A stretch of DNA of 17,778 nt, from assembly GCA_036375995.1 (NCBI GenBank), contig DASVBE010000140.1, positions 1-17,778 of the forward strand. Reading direction: 5' to 3'. Source of the DNA: DASVBE01 sp036375995 (lineage in GTDB: Bacteria; Actinomycetota; Actinomycetes; Streptosporangiales; Streptosporangiaceae). A program made the translations under genes and the position numbers. Of this stretch, positions 1 through 6,999 are shown piece after piece. The notes under the pieces were generated by a model. That model saw nothing but the letters and a program-made list of their open reading frames with translations, was not told the DNA's origin and made no database searches. Within the stretch, counting starts at the first letter, position 1; every line of letters starts with the position of its first letter.

Positions 1-1
1 G

Positions 2-1501
2 GTCACCGCAGCAGGTGCGGTGCAGGGGCGGACATCCGGTGGCGTGCACGCGTTCCTCGGGGTGCCGTACGCGGCCGCGCCGGCCGGCCCGGGCCTGATG
101 CGGCCGCCGCAGCCCACGGCGCCCTGGACCGGGACCCGGCAGGCGGCCGAGCACGGCCCCACCTCGCCCAAGGGCGACTACCCGCCGCAGTACCAGAAGC
201 TGTTCCCGGAAGAGGTCATCGCCGGGGACGAGTTCCTCAACCTGAACGTCTGGACCCCGGACCCGGGGGCCTCCGGCCTGCCGGTTCTGGTCTGGATCCA
301 CGGCGGCGCGTTCATGAACGGGTCCGGGTCGGTCGGCGCCTACGACGGTGCCGCGTTCGCCCGGTCCGGCGTGGTGTGCGTGACCATCAACTACCGGCTG
401 TCCGCCACCGGGTTCCTGTACCTCGGCGACGGCGTGGCCAACCTGGGCCTGCTCGACCAGCTCGCCGCGCTGCGCTGGGTGCAGGACAACATCGCCGCGT
501 TCGGCGGCGACCCGGCGCGGGTCACCGTGGCCGGCGAGTCAGCCGGGGCGATGAGCGTCACTACGCTGCTGTCCATGCCGCGGTCCGAGGGCCTTTTCGC
601 CCAGGCCATCGCGCAGAGCGGGGCGGCCGCGCACGCGCTGGACCCGGAGACCGCGCAGAAGGTGGCGGGCCACCTGGCCGCCGCGCTCGGCGTGCCCGCG
701 GACCGGGAGGCGCTCGCCGCGGTGCCGCTGGACCAGATCATCCGGGCCGCGTCCGACCTGGTGGTCGAGGTGCAGACGGCGCCGGACCCGGCCAAGTGGG
801 GCAGCCTGGCGCTGAGCCTGCTGCCGTTCGCGCCGGTCGTGGACGGCGACGTGCTGCCCGCGCCGCCTATTGAGGCGATCGCGGCCGGGCAGGGCGGCCG
901 GGTCCCGCTGCTGATCGGGTCGAACCGGGAGGAGGCCCGGCTGTTCCTGGTCGCGGCCGGGACCATCGGGCTGATCGACGACGACATGCTGGCCGCCGCG
1001 GCGGGCGCGTACGGCCTGGACGCCGCCGGGCTCGAGGTGTACCGGGCGGCCCGGCCCGGGGCCAGCCCGGGTGACGTGCTGGCCGCCGTGATCACCGACT
1101 GGTTCTTCGCGATCCCGGCGGTCCGGGTGGCCGAGGCCCGGGTGTCCGCGGCGGCCGCGGCCAGCCCGGCCGGCTCCGGGGTGACGCCGACCTGGGTGTA
1201 CCGGTTCGACCACCCGGCGCCGGAGGCGAACCGGGGCCTGGGCGCCTGCCATGCGGTGGAGATCCCGTTCGTGTTCGGCACCACCGGCCGGGACGACGTC
1301 CACGAGCTGATCGGCGACCAGCCGTCGCAGGCGGTCGCCGACGCCGCGCACCGCACGTGGGTGTCGTTCATCAGCGATGGCTCGCCGGGCTGGAAACCGT
1401 ATTCCATCGACAAGAGGCCGACGGGTGTGCTGACCGAGCTGGTCAGTGAGGTGGCCGACCCGGACGGCGCCGAGCGCGCGCTGTGGGACGGCATCAGGTA
1501 G
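2..1501 (+). CDS. Type B carboxylesterase (para-nitrobenzyl esterase-like), 5' partial
   Basis: Alpha/beta-hydrolase of the carboxylesterase type B family, hydrolysing carboxylic esters of unknown natural substrate. The frame is open to the left edge, and the in-frame residues before the first GTG (position 20) read like the family N-terminus (VTAAGAVQGRTSGGVHAFLGVPYA), so the true start lies outside the window. Numbered from that GTG, the oxyanion-hole HGGAF is at 94-98, the nucleophile elbow GESAG has Ser174, the acid is probably Glu305 in GSNREE, and the histidine is His411 in GACHAVEIPF. The triad is complete and the visible 493 residues are near the family's usual length (about 500), so little is missing. 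I see no lipoprotein or secretion signal in the visible part. The gene converges on the phaZ-like gene with only 3 bases between stops. The family call is firm; the substrate is unknown. Confidence 0.93.
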   Translation, partial: VTAAGAVQGRTSGGVHAFLGVPYAAAPAGPGLMRPPQPTAPWTGTRQAAEHGPTSPKGDYPPQYQKLFPEEVIAGDEFLNLNVWTPDPGASGLPVLVWIHGGAFMNGSGSVGAYDGAAFARSGVVCVTINYRLSATGFLYLGDGVANLGLLDQLAALRWVQDNIAAFGGDPARVTVAGESAGAMSVTTLLSMPRSEGLFAQAIAQSGAAAHALDPETAQKVAGHLAAALGVPADREALAAVPLDQIIRAASDLVVEVQTAPDPAKWGSLALSLLPFAPVVDGDVLPAPPIEAIAAGQGGRVPLLIGSNREEARLFLVAAGTIGLIDDDMLAAAAGAYGLDAAGLEVYRAARPGASPGDVLAAVITDWFFAIPAVRVAEARVSAAAAASPAGSGVTPTWVYRFDHPAPEANRGLGACHAVEIPFVFGTTGRDDVHELIGDQPSQAVADAAHRTWVSFISDGSPGWKPYSIDKRPTGVLTELVSEVADPDGAERALWDGIR

Positions 1502-1504
1502 CCG

Positions 1505-2386
1505 TCAGCGCTGGGCGTGGCGTACGTCCTCCGTCAGGAACTCCTCGACCACGGGGGCGAGCGACGCGGCCTCGGTGACCAGGCCCAGGTGACCGCCGTG
1601 GTAAACGTGCAGCCGCGCGCCCGGGATCAGGGCCCGCATCAGCCGGGCGTTGGCCAGCGGGATCAGCGGGTCGTCGTCGCCGGACAGGATCAGCGTGGGC
1701 TGCCGGACGAACGGCAGGAACGGGACGCTGGTCCAGCCCGTCCCGGCGGCCAGCTGGTACAGGTAGCCCTGGGCCGGGCCGACCCGGCTGCCGGCGTGCA
1801 GCTGGGCGGCGATCCGCGCGCCGTCGGCCCGGGCCGAGCCGCCGTACAGGTCCCCGGCGACCCGGCTCAGGTACTGCCGGTCCAGGTAGCGGCGCGGTGT
1901 GACCATCCGGGCCAGCACGGCGGGCCGGGCGGGAAACATCAGCGCGCCGGTCGCGGTGCTGACCAGGACCAGCCGCCGGCAGCGGCCGCGCTGGAAGGCG
2001 GCGAAGTGCTGGGCCAGGCCGCCGCCCCAGGAGACGCCGAGTACGTCGGCCTGGTCGTGGCCGAGCGCGGTGAGCAGGTGCGCGACCAGGCGGCTCAGGC
2101 CGGTGAACCGGTAGGGGCGACGCGGCAGCGGCGAGCCGCCGACCCCGGGCACGTCGAACCGGATAATCCCGGTCTGCGGGCTGAGCGCGTCAGCGAACGG
2201 CTGGAGCAGGTCCAGGCTGGCGCCGATGCCGTTCATGAGGAGCAGCGGTGGCCGGGCTGCCGGGCCGGGCCGGGCTGGCGGGCCGGGCCGGGCGGGCCTG
2301 CCGGGCCGGACGGCGACGCGCAGCGGCTGGCCGTCGATGACCATGCTGCGGACGGTCTCCGGCGCGGCCCGGCCGCCTGCTCTCAT
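1505..2386 (-). CDS. phaZ: Intracellular PHA depolymerase-like alpha/beta hydrolase (PhaZ family)
   Basis: Predicted cytoplasmic depolymerase that releases hydroxyalkanoic acids from storage polyester. From the ATG at 2386 (293 residues), NGIGAS at 52-57 gives the oxyanion region, GVSWGG holds nucleophile Ser119, GDDDPLIP (236-243) holds the acid, and HGGHLGL holds His266. NGIGASLDLLQPF, FDVPGVGGSPLP and VLGVSWGGGLAQ are characteristic of the medium-chain-length PhaZ family. Position directly after a PHA synthase on the same strand (14-base gap) supports this over a generic hydrolase. The start is uncertain: ATG 2344 (MVIDGQPLRV) is closer to where family homology begins, and neither has a strong Shine-Dalgarno. 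Odd point: residues about 28-46 are an Arg/Pro/Gly-rich stretch inserted before the first core strand. Which polymer it uses, short or medium chain, cannot be told. Confidence 0.82.
   Translation of the reverse strand: MRAGGRAAPETVRSMVIDGQPLRVAVRPGRPARPGPPARPGPAARPPLLLMNGIGASLDLLQPFADALSPQTGIIRFDVPGVGGSPLPRRPYRFTGLSRLVAHLLTALGHDQADVLGVSWGGGLAQHFAAFQRGRCRRLVLVSTATGALMFPARPAVLARMVTPRRYLDRQYLSRVAGDLYGGSARADGARIAAQLHAGSRVGPAQGYLYQLAAGTGWTSVPFLPFVRQPTLILSGDDDPLIPLANARLMRALIPGARLHVYHGGHLGLVTEAASLAPVVEEFLTEDVRHAQR
2250..2309. repeat. GC-rich low-complexity stretch inside phaZ
   Basis: Tandem, imperfect repetition of GGGC(C/T)GGGC-like units. In the phaZ frame it encodes the Arg/Pro/Gly segment PGRPARPGPPARPGPAARP. 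It falls between two strands expected to be joined by a short loop, so it is probably a surface expansion. Similar expansions occur in other genes of this window. Confidence 0.6.
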
Positions 2387-2400
2387 CGGCGCCTGGCCCG

Positions 2401-3585
2401 CTACCGGTCCAGGACGTACCGGCCGGGGGCCGGGTCCAGCGGCAGGTAGTTCTTCTCGCCCAGCTTCACCCCGCGGTGGCGCTGACCGCCGCTGCGCTCG
2501 GCCAGCCACCGCGCGTAGTCCGCCCACCAGCTGCCTGCGGTGGTCTGGGCGGCGGCCAGCCAGGCGCGGGGGTCGGCCGGGTTCTCGTGCCGGCCGCCGG
2601 GGGCGGGCTCGGGCGCGGCCTGGAACCGTGCTCTGGGGTTGCCCGGCGGGTTGACCATCGAGGCGATGTGGCCGCTGGTGGACAGCACGAACCGGACATC
2701 GCTGCCGAGCAGCTGAGTGCTGCGGTAGCAGGACTGCCAGGGGCACAGGTGATCGGCGAGGCCGGCCACCACGTACGCGTCGGTGCCGACGGTGGCCAGG
2801 TTGACCGGCACGCCGAGCAGCGACGCGTCGTCGGGCTTGGCCAGCGCGCCGGCCATGGCCAGCCGGATGAAGTCGCGGTGCAGCGCGGCCGGCATCCGGG
2901 TGGTGTCGGCGTTCCAGTAGAGGATGTCGAACGCGGGCGGGGGCCGGCCCTGGAGGTAGTTGTTGACCCAGTAGTTCCAGATCAGGTCGTTGGGCCGGAG
3001 CCAGGCGAAGACCTCGGCCAGCGCGGCCCCGTCCAGGAAGCCGCGGGCCCGGGAGGCGGCCACGGCCAGCTCGGCGGTCGGCTCGTCGATCAGCGCCGCG
3101 GTGGTGCCCTCGGCGGTCTGGTCCAGCACGGTCACGCCGAGGTACAGGCTGGCCAGCTGGCCGGCCCGGCCGGTGTCGCCGAGGTAGGCGGCGATCATGG
3201 CGGACAGGATGCCGCCCGAGCACAGCGCGCACAGGCTGGCCTTCGCCGCGCCGGTGATCGCCCGGGCGACGTCCAGCGCGTCGAGCACGGCCTCGCCGTA
3301 GGCGTCCAGGCCCCAGTCCCGGTGCCGGGCGTCCGGGTTGCGCCAGGAGATCGCGAACACCGTGAAGCCCTCGCCGACCAGGTACTCGATCATGCTGCGG
3401 CCGGGTGCGAGGTCGGTGATGTAGAACTTGTTGATCATCGGCGGGACGATCAGCACCGGGAACCGGTGCACCTTCGGCGTGGCAGGCTGATACTGGATCA
3501 GCTCGAGGATCTCGGTGCGGCGGACCACCGCGCCCGGGGTGGCGGCGAGATCCTTTCCGACCTCGAACGCGTCCGGGGCGACCAT
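2401..3585 (-). CDS. phaC: PHA synthase catalytic core, N-terminally truncated (class I/II PhaC-like)
   Basis: Poly(3-hydroxyalkanoate) synthase, which polymerises hydroxyacyl-CoA at the granule surface. From ATG 3585 (394 residues) it shows the family markers FEVGKDLAATPGAVV (7-21), RPNDLIWNYWVNNYL (197-211), FDILYWNADTTRMP (219-232) and the end PLDPAPGRYV. The catalytic triad is Cys122 (ALCSGG), Asp278 (GLADH) and His306 (SGHIASMVNPPGNP). Spacing of these residues agrees with full-length synthases. Usual length is about 560-590 residues; roughly the first 200 are absent. ATG 3585 is the first in-frame ATG, GTG or TTG for well over 150 bases, yet the codons just upstream (GDLATAPRIPA) still look homologous, so the 5' part appears deleted rather than mis-called. 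No good Shine-Dalgarno is visible. It may be a core-only enzyme, a partner of another PhaC/PhaE-type subunit, or a decaying gene. Confidence 0.85.
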   Translation of the reverse strand: MVAPDAFEVGKDLAATPGAVVRRTEILELIQYQPATPKVHRFPVLIVPPMINKFYITDLAPGRSMIEYLVGEGFTVFAISWRNPDARHRDWGLDAYGEAVLDALDVARAITGAAKASLCALCSGGILSAMIAAYLGDTGRAGQLASLYLGVTVLDQTAEGTTAALIDEPTAELAVAASRARGFLDGAALAEVFAWLRPNDLIWNYWVNNYLQGRPPPAFDILYWNADTTRMPAALHRDFIRLAMAGALAKPDDASLLGVPVNLATVGTDAYVVAGLADHLCPWQSCYRSTQLLGSDVRFVLSTSGHIASMVNPPGNPRARFQAAPEPAPGGRHENPADPRAWLAAAQTTAGSWWADYARWLAERSGGQRHRGVKLGEKNYLPLDPAPGRYVLDR

Positions 3586-3623
3586 AGCCGGGATCCGCGG
3601 CGCGGTGGCCAGGTCGCCGGCTG

Positions 3624-3666
3624 CGCCGGGGTGAGGGCCCGCAGTGCCCGCCGGGGTGAGGGCCCG
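3624..3666. repeat. Direct repeat, 18 bp x2, at the broken 5' end of phaC
   Basis: CGCCGGGGTGAGGGCCCG occurs at 3624-3641 and 3649-3666, period 25, separated by 7 bases. The period is not a multiple of three, so the copies are read in different frames on the phaC strand. They sit exactly where homology to PhaC stops, consistent with a deletion or slippage junction. Confidence 0.8.
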
Positions 3667-3700
3667 TTCCCCCGGCGCAGCCGGCGATCTGGTGGTGTTA

Positions 3701-3722
3701 GCACGACGGTTATGCGTCGTGC
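3701..3722. promoter_or_regulatory. Perfect 8-bp inverted repeat in the phaC/permease divergent gap
   Basis: GCACGACG-GTTATG-CGTCGTGC, with perfect arms and a 6-base spacer, lies in the 197-base gap between the divergent phaC (start 3585) and ABC permease (start 3783), about 60 bases before the latter. It could be a regulator-binding site or an RNA hairpin; there is no T-tract. The rest of the gap holds the 18-bp direct repeat and no convincing -35/-10 pair. Confidence 0.45.
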
Positions 3723-3782
3723 GGCCACCGTTACCCCGCGCGATCCGCGGGCATAGCCTGCCATCGGGACGGATGGGGGCCG

Positions 3783-6164
3783 ATGACCGCGACAGGGATG
3801 ATCCTGCGCGCTGGCTGGCGCGGGCGATGGCGGGCCTGGGTGGCGCTGGCGCTGCTGATCGGCGCGTTCGCCGGGGCGGTGACCGCGGTCGCGGCGGGCG
3901 CCCGGCGCACCGACGCGGCCTACCCCCGCCTGGTGCGCTGGAGCCGGACCCCCGACGTGCTGCTGTTCTCGTCCTCCGGCCACAAATCGCGCACGTTCGC
4001 CAGCCTGCAGCCCGGTCAGCTGATCGGGCTGCCGCAGGTGGCCGAGGGCGCCGCGATGACCGGCTACACGGTGGCCAGCCCGGCCGACTACGACCTGATA
4101 GCGCCACGGGATCAGCAGGTTCCCGGCGTGATGTGGCACCGCAAGCTGCTGGCCGGCCGCCTGCCCAGACCCGGCCGGGCGGACGAGGCCGACGTCTCGT
4201 TCACCGGCGCGCAGCGCCACCACCTGGCGGTCGGCGACTGGATCCGGCTGGCGCTGTCCACCCAGGACGGCCCGCCGGTGACTGTGCGGCTGCACGTGGT
4301 GGGCATCGACGCGGCACCATCGGAGTTCCCGCCCCAGTTCGGCTCCGGGGTGGACATCGTGTGGGCGACCCCGGCGTTCTGGCGGATGCACCGCCAGCAG
4401 CCGCTGGTGATGTTCATCGGTGCCGCGCTGCGGCTGCGGGCGGGCACCGGTGGGGTCACCGCGGTGCAGCACGCCGCGTCCCGGCTCGCCCACGGGCGGC
4501 TCACGCTGGCCTTCCCGATCGCCTCGCAGTCGATCAACACTCAGCGGTCCATCCACCTGCAGGCGGTGGCGCTATGGCTGCTGGCCGCGCTGCTCGCGAT
4601 CACCGGGCTGCTGATCGCCCGCCAGCTGCTGGCCCGGCTGGTGGCTGCCGAGTCTGGCCCGAACGACAGCCTGCGCGCCCTCGGCCTGACCCGTACCCAG
4701 CTGCTGGCCGCGGGGCTCGGCCGGGCCGGGCTGATCGGTGCGGTGGCCGGCGGCAGCGCTGTGGTGCTCGGCGTCGCGCTGTCGCCGCTCTTCCCGGTCG
4801 GACTGGCCGGCGTCGCCGAGCCGTACCCGGGCCTGGATGCCGACTTCCCCGCCCTCACGGCCGGGGCCCTCGGCACGCTGCTGCTGGTCGTGGTGGCCGC
4901 GGCCGGGCCGACCTGGCGCAGCACCGGACGGCGGGCCGGGCCGTCCCTGGCTCTGGCCGGCGACCGGCCGTCCGGCGTGACCCGGGTCACCGCCGGGCTG
5001 CGGCCGGTGTCCGGCGCGGTCGGGGTGCGGCTCGCCCTGCAGCGCGGCGCGGGCCGGACCGCGCTACCGGTCTCCAGCACGCTGGCCGGGGCGGCGCTGG
5101 GGATCGCCGCGCTGACCGCCGCACTAGTCTTCGCGGCCAGCCTCACCTACCTGGCCGCGACCCCGCGGCTGTACGGGACGACCTGGAACGCGTCGGTTTC
5201 CTCGCTGTCCAACCTCAGCGGGGTGGGCGTGTCCGGGGCCGTCCGGACGATCAGCAGCGACATGGACGTTTCGGCCTTTTCTGAGGGGTACGCGGGGGTG
5301 CCGCTGCTGATCAACGGAACCCAGGCGGATGGCATCGCGATGAAAGCGGTGCGCGGCCAGCCGATCACGACCCCGCTGCTGGCCGGGCGGCTGCCGGCCA
5401 GCAGCGGGGAGATCGTGCTCGGGGCCCAGAGCATGCGATCGGCCGGCACGGCGCTGGGCGGGACGGTACGGGTCTCCCTCGGCAACGGCCCGGTGGCACG
5501 CCTGCGGGTGGTGGGCGTGGCCGTGTTCCCCAGCCTGGACGACACGCTGACCCTGGGCAAAGGCGCCGGCCTGACGATCGGGGCGCTGGGCCGGCTGGTC
5601 CCGCGCAGCGCTCAGCTGCCGCCGTTTGACCATGTGTTCCTCCGGTTCCGCCCGGGCGCGGGCGCTGCCGCATACGGCACGCTGGCCCGGCGGGTCACCA
5701 CGGCCGGGCCGTTTGCGATGGACGGGCCGCCCAGCCCAGCGGAGGTGATCAACTTCGGTCAGGTGCAGAACCTGCCGCTGATCCTGGGCGGCTCGTTCGG
5801 CGTGCTGGCCCTGCTGACGATCACGCACCTGCTGATCACTTCGGTGCGGCGGCGGCGCCGGGATATCGCGGTGCTGCGCGCGGTCGGGTTCAGCCGGCGC
5901 CAGGTCCGCGCCGCGGTGGCCTGGCAGTCGGCCACGCTGATGACCGTGTCGCTGGCCGTCGGGGTGCCGGCCGGGCTGATCGCGGGACGGCAGATCTGGC
6001 TGCTGCTCACCCGCCAGCTGGGCGTTCTGCCCGCGGTGGCAATGCCCGCGGTGACGCTGGCCCTGCTGGTCGTGGCGGCGGTCCCGGTGGCGATCGCGAT
6101 CGCGGCCTGGCCCGGCGAGGCGGCGGCCAGGATCAGCCCGGCGCTGGCGCTGCGCGCCGAGTAG
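3783..6164 (+). CDS. FtsX-like ABC transporter permease
   Basis: Integral membrane subunit of a MacB/FtsX-type ABC system, 793 residues. The pattern is one N-terminal helix (about 19-41), a large extracytoplasmic domain, three or four helices (about 256-280, 308-335, 352-375), a second unit with a helix near 430-455, another large external domain, and three C-terminal helices (about 660-690, 712-735, 750-778). The segment RRRRRDIAVLRAVGFSRRQVRAAVAWQ before the last helices is the typical FtsX cytoplasmic loop, and the protein ends with the usual ISPALALRAE. It is the duplicated permease of lipoprotein, peptide or drug export systems in actinomycetes. These normally sit beside an ATPase of about 230-250 residues with Walker A/B motifs; none is encoded here. 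The ATG at 3783 has a G-rich but weak ribosome site. Its stop is 5 bases from that of the convergent deacetylase gene. Confidence 0.9.
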   Translation: MTATGMILRAGWRGRWRAWVALALLIGAFAGAVTAVAAGARRTDAAYPRLVRWSRTPDVLLFSSSGHKSRTFASLQPGQLIGLPQVAEGAAMTGYTVASPADYDLIAPRDQQVPGVMWHRKLLAGRLPRPGRADEADVSFTGAQRHHLAVGDWIRLALSTQDGPPVTVRLHVVGIDAAPSEFPPQFGSGVDIVWATPAFWRMHRQQPLVMFIGAALRLRAGTGGVTAVQHAASRLAHGRLTLAFPIASQSINTQRSIHLQAVALWLLAALLAITGLLIARQLLARLVAAESGPNDSLRALGLTRTQLLAAGLGRAGLIGAVAGGSAVVLGVALSPLFPVGLAGVAEPYPGLDADFPALTAGALGTLLLVVVAAAGPTWRSTGRRAGPSLALAGDRPSGVTRVTAGLRPVSGAVGVRLALQRGAGRTALPVSSTLAGAALGIAALTAALVFAASLTYLAATPRLYGTTWNASVSSLSNLSGVGVSGAVRTISSDMDVSAFSEGYAGVPLLINGTQADGIAMKAVRGQPITTPLLAGRLPASSGEIVLGAQSMRSAGTALGGTVRVSLGNGPVARLRVVGVAVFPSLDDTLTLGKGAGLTIGALGRLVPRSAQLPPFDHVFLRFRPGAGAAAYGTLARRVTTAGPFAMDGPPSPAEVINFGQVQNLPLILGGSFGVLALLTITHLLITSVRRRRRDIAVLRAVGFSRRQVRAAVAWQSATLMTVSLAVGVPAGLIAGRQIWLLLTRQLGVLPAVAMPAVTLALLVVAAVPVAIAIAAWPGEAAARISPALALRAE

Positions 6165-6169
6165 GCCGG

Positions 6170-6889
6170 TCAGACGCCGATGACCTCGAAGGTGGCGGCG
6201 TAGCCGGTGCCCAGGCGCTCACCGGCGGACTTGGCCAGCGGGGTGAGGAAGCCGGCCGGGTCGCCGTGCTCGCCGAGGCGGCGCAGGTATTCCTGGTGGG
6301 CGGCGAGCGAGGCCAGGCCGCGGTCGAAGGTCCCGGTCACGTCGACCGCGTGCTGGGCCTGCGGGCTGGCGTTGATCAGCACGTGGCGGGCCTGCCACGG
6401 CTCGAGGCCGGCGGCGGTCAGGTCGCGGAAGACCCAGCGGTTGCCCGCGTCCCTGGCCGCGTCGATCACCGCCCGGCCGGTCACGATGTGGTCGGCCTGG
6501 TTGACCGTGCCCGGCCCCCATGACTCGTGGTGGCTGATCGTGATCAGCACGTCCGGCCGGTGCCGCCTGATGGCGGTGGCGAAGGCCTTGCGCAGCGGCA
6601 GGCCGTACTCCAGCATCCCGTCCGGGAACCCGAGGAACTCCACCTCGGTGACCCCGACCAGCGCCGCCCCGGCCCGCTCCTCGGCCTCGCGCACCGGGCC
6701 GCACTCCTCCGGCGGCAGGTCGTCGATGCCCGCCTCGCCGCTGGTGGCCAGGCAGTAGGCGACCCGCTTGCCCTGGCCGGTCCAGCGGGCCACCGCGGCG
6801 GCGGCCCCGTACTCCAGGTCATCCGGGTGCGCCACGATGGCCAGGGCTGTCTCCCAGTCCTCCGCGACGTGCTCCAGCCGATCGGCCAT
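6170..6889 (-). CDS. PIG-L/LmbE-family zinc deacetylase
   Basis: Predicted Zn-dependent N-deacetylase of the LmbE/MshB/GlcNAc-PI de-N-acetylase family, 239 residues, cytoplasmic. The N-terminal AHPDDLE motif supplies His21 and Asp24, and NQADHIVTGRAV supplies His134 as the likely third ligand. Asp23 is the likely catalytic base. The internal TSGEAGID and LGFPDGMLEYG segments are also family-typical. In actinomycetes relatives act on mycothiol precursors, mycothiol conjugates (Mca), sugars or natural products; nothing adjacent decides between them. ATG 6889 was chosen because GGAAAGGG lies about 11 bases upstream; in-frame ATGs farther upstream would place this ribosome site inside the gene. 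It is probably transcribed alone, with a 110-base gap containing a hairpin before it. Confidence 0.9.
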   Translation of the reverse strand: MADRLEHVAEDWETALAIVAHPDDLEYGAAAAVARWTGQGKRVAYCLATSGEAGIDDLPPEECGPVREAEERAGAALVGVTEVEFLGFPDGMLEYGLPLRKAFATAIRRHRPDVLITISHHESWGPGTVNQADHIVTGRAVIDAARDAGNRWVFRDLTAAGLEPWQARHVLINASPQAQHAVDVTGTFDRGLASLAAHQEYLRRLGEHGDPAGFLTPLAKSAGERLGTGYAATFEVIGV

Positions 6890-6959
6890 TGTGTGGTCGC
6901 CCTTTCCGTTGCCCGGCATCTGGCACCCGACCACCCTGCCACGCCGCCCGGCGGGCCCG

Positions 6960-6995
6960 GGCTGGCAGGGCGGCCCGGGCCGGCCCGGGCCAGCC
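6960..6995 (-). terminator. GC-rich hairpin after the hydrolase gene
   Basis: Outer arms GGCTGGC (6960-6966) and GCCAGCC (6989-6995) flank an overlapping perfect 20-bp palindrome at 6972-6991. It begins 5 bases past the stop of the minus-strand hydrolase gene, so it is a plausible rho-independent-type terminator of the actinobacterial kind that lacks a U-tract. It would end the TetR-lactonase-hydrolase transcript. Confidence 0.6.
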
Positions 6996-6999
6996 GGGG

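Noticed and set aside
391..1494. Long antisense frame opposite the carboxylesterase
   Set aside because: It is a Ser/Ala/Pro/Arg-rich composition artefact of high GC; no family motifs, while the opposite strand has a complete esterase.
2476..3756. 426-codon plus-strand frame opposite phaC
   Set aside because: Gly/Arg/Val/Gln-rich shadow of phaC on the other strand with no recognisable domain.
3586..3782. Search for the missing PhaC N-terminal domain in another frame
   Set aside because: All three minus-strand frames give only low-complexity sequence, and the divergent permease begins at 3783, leaving no room.
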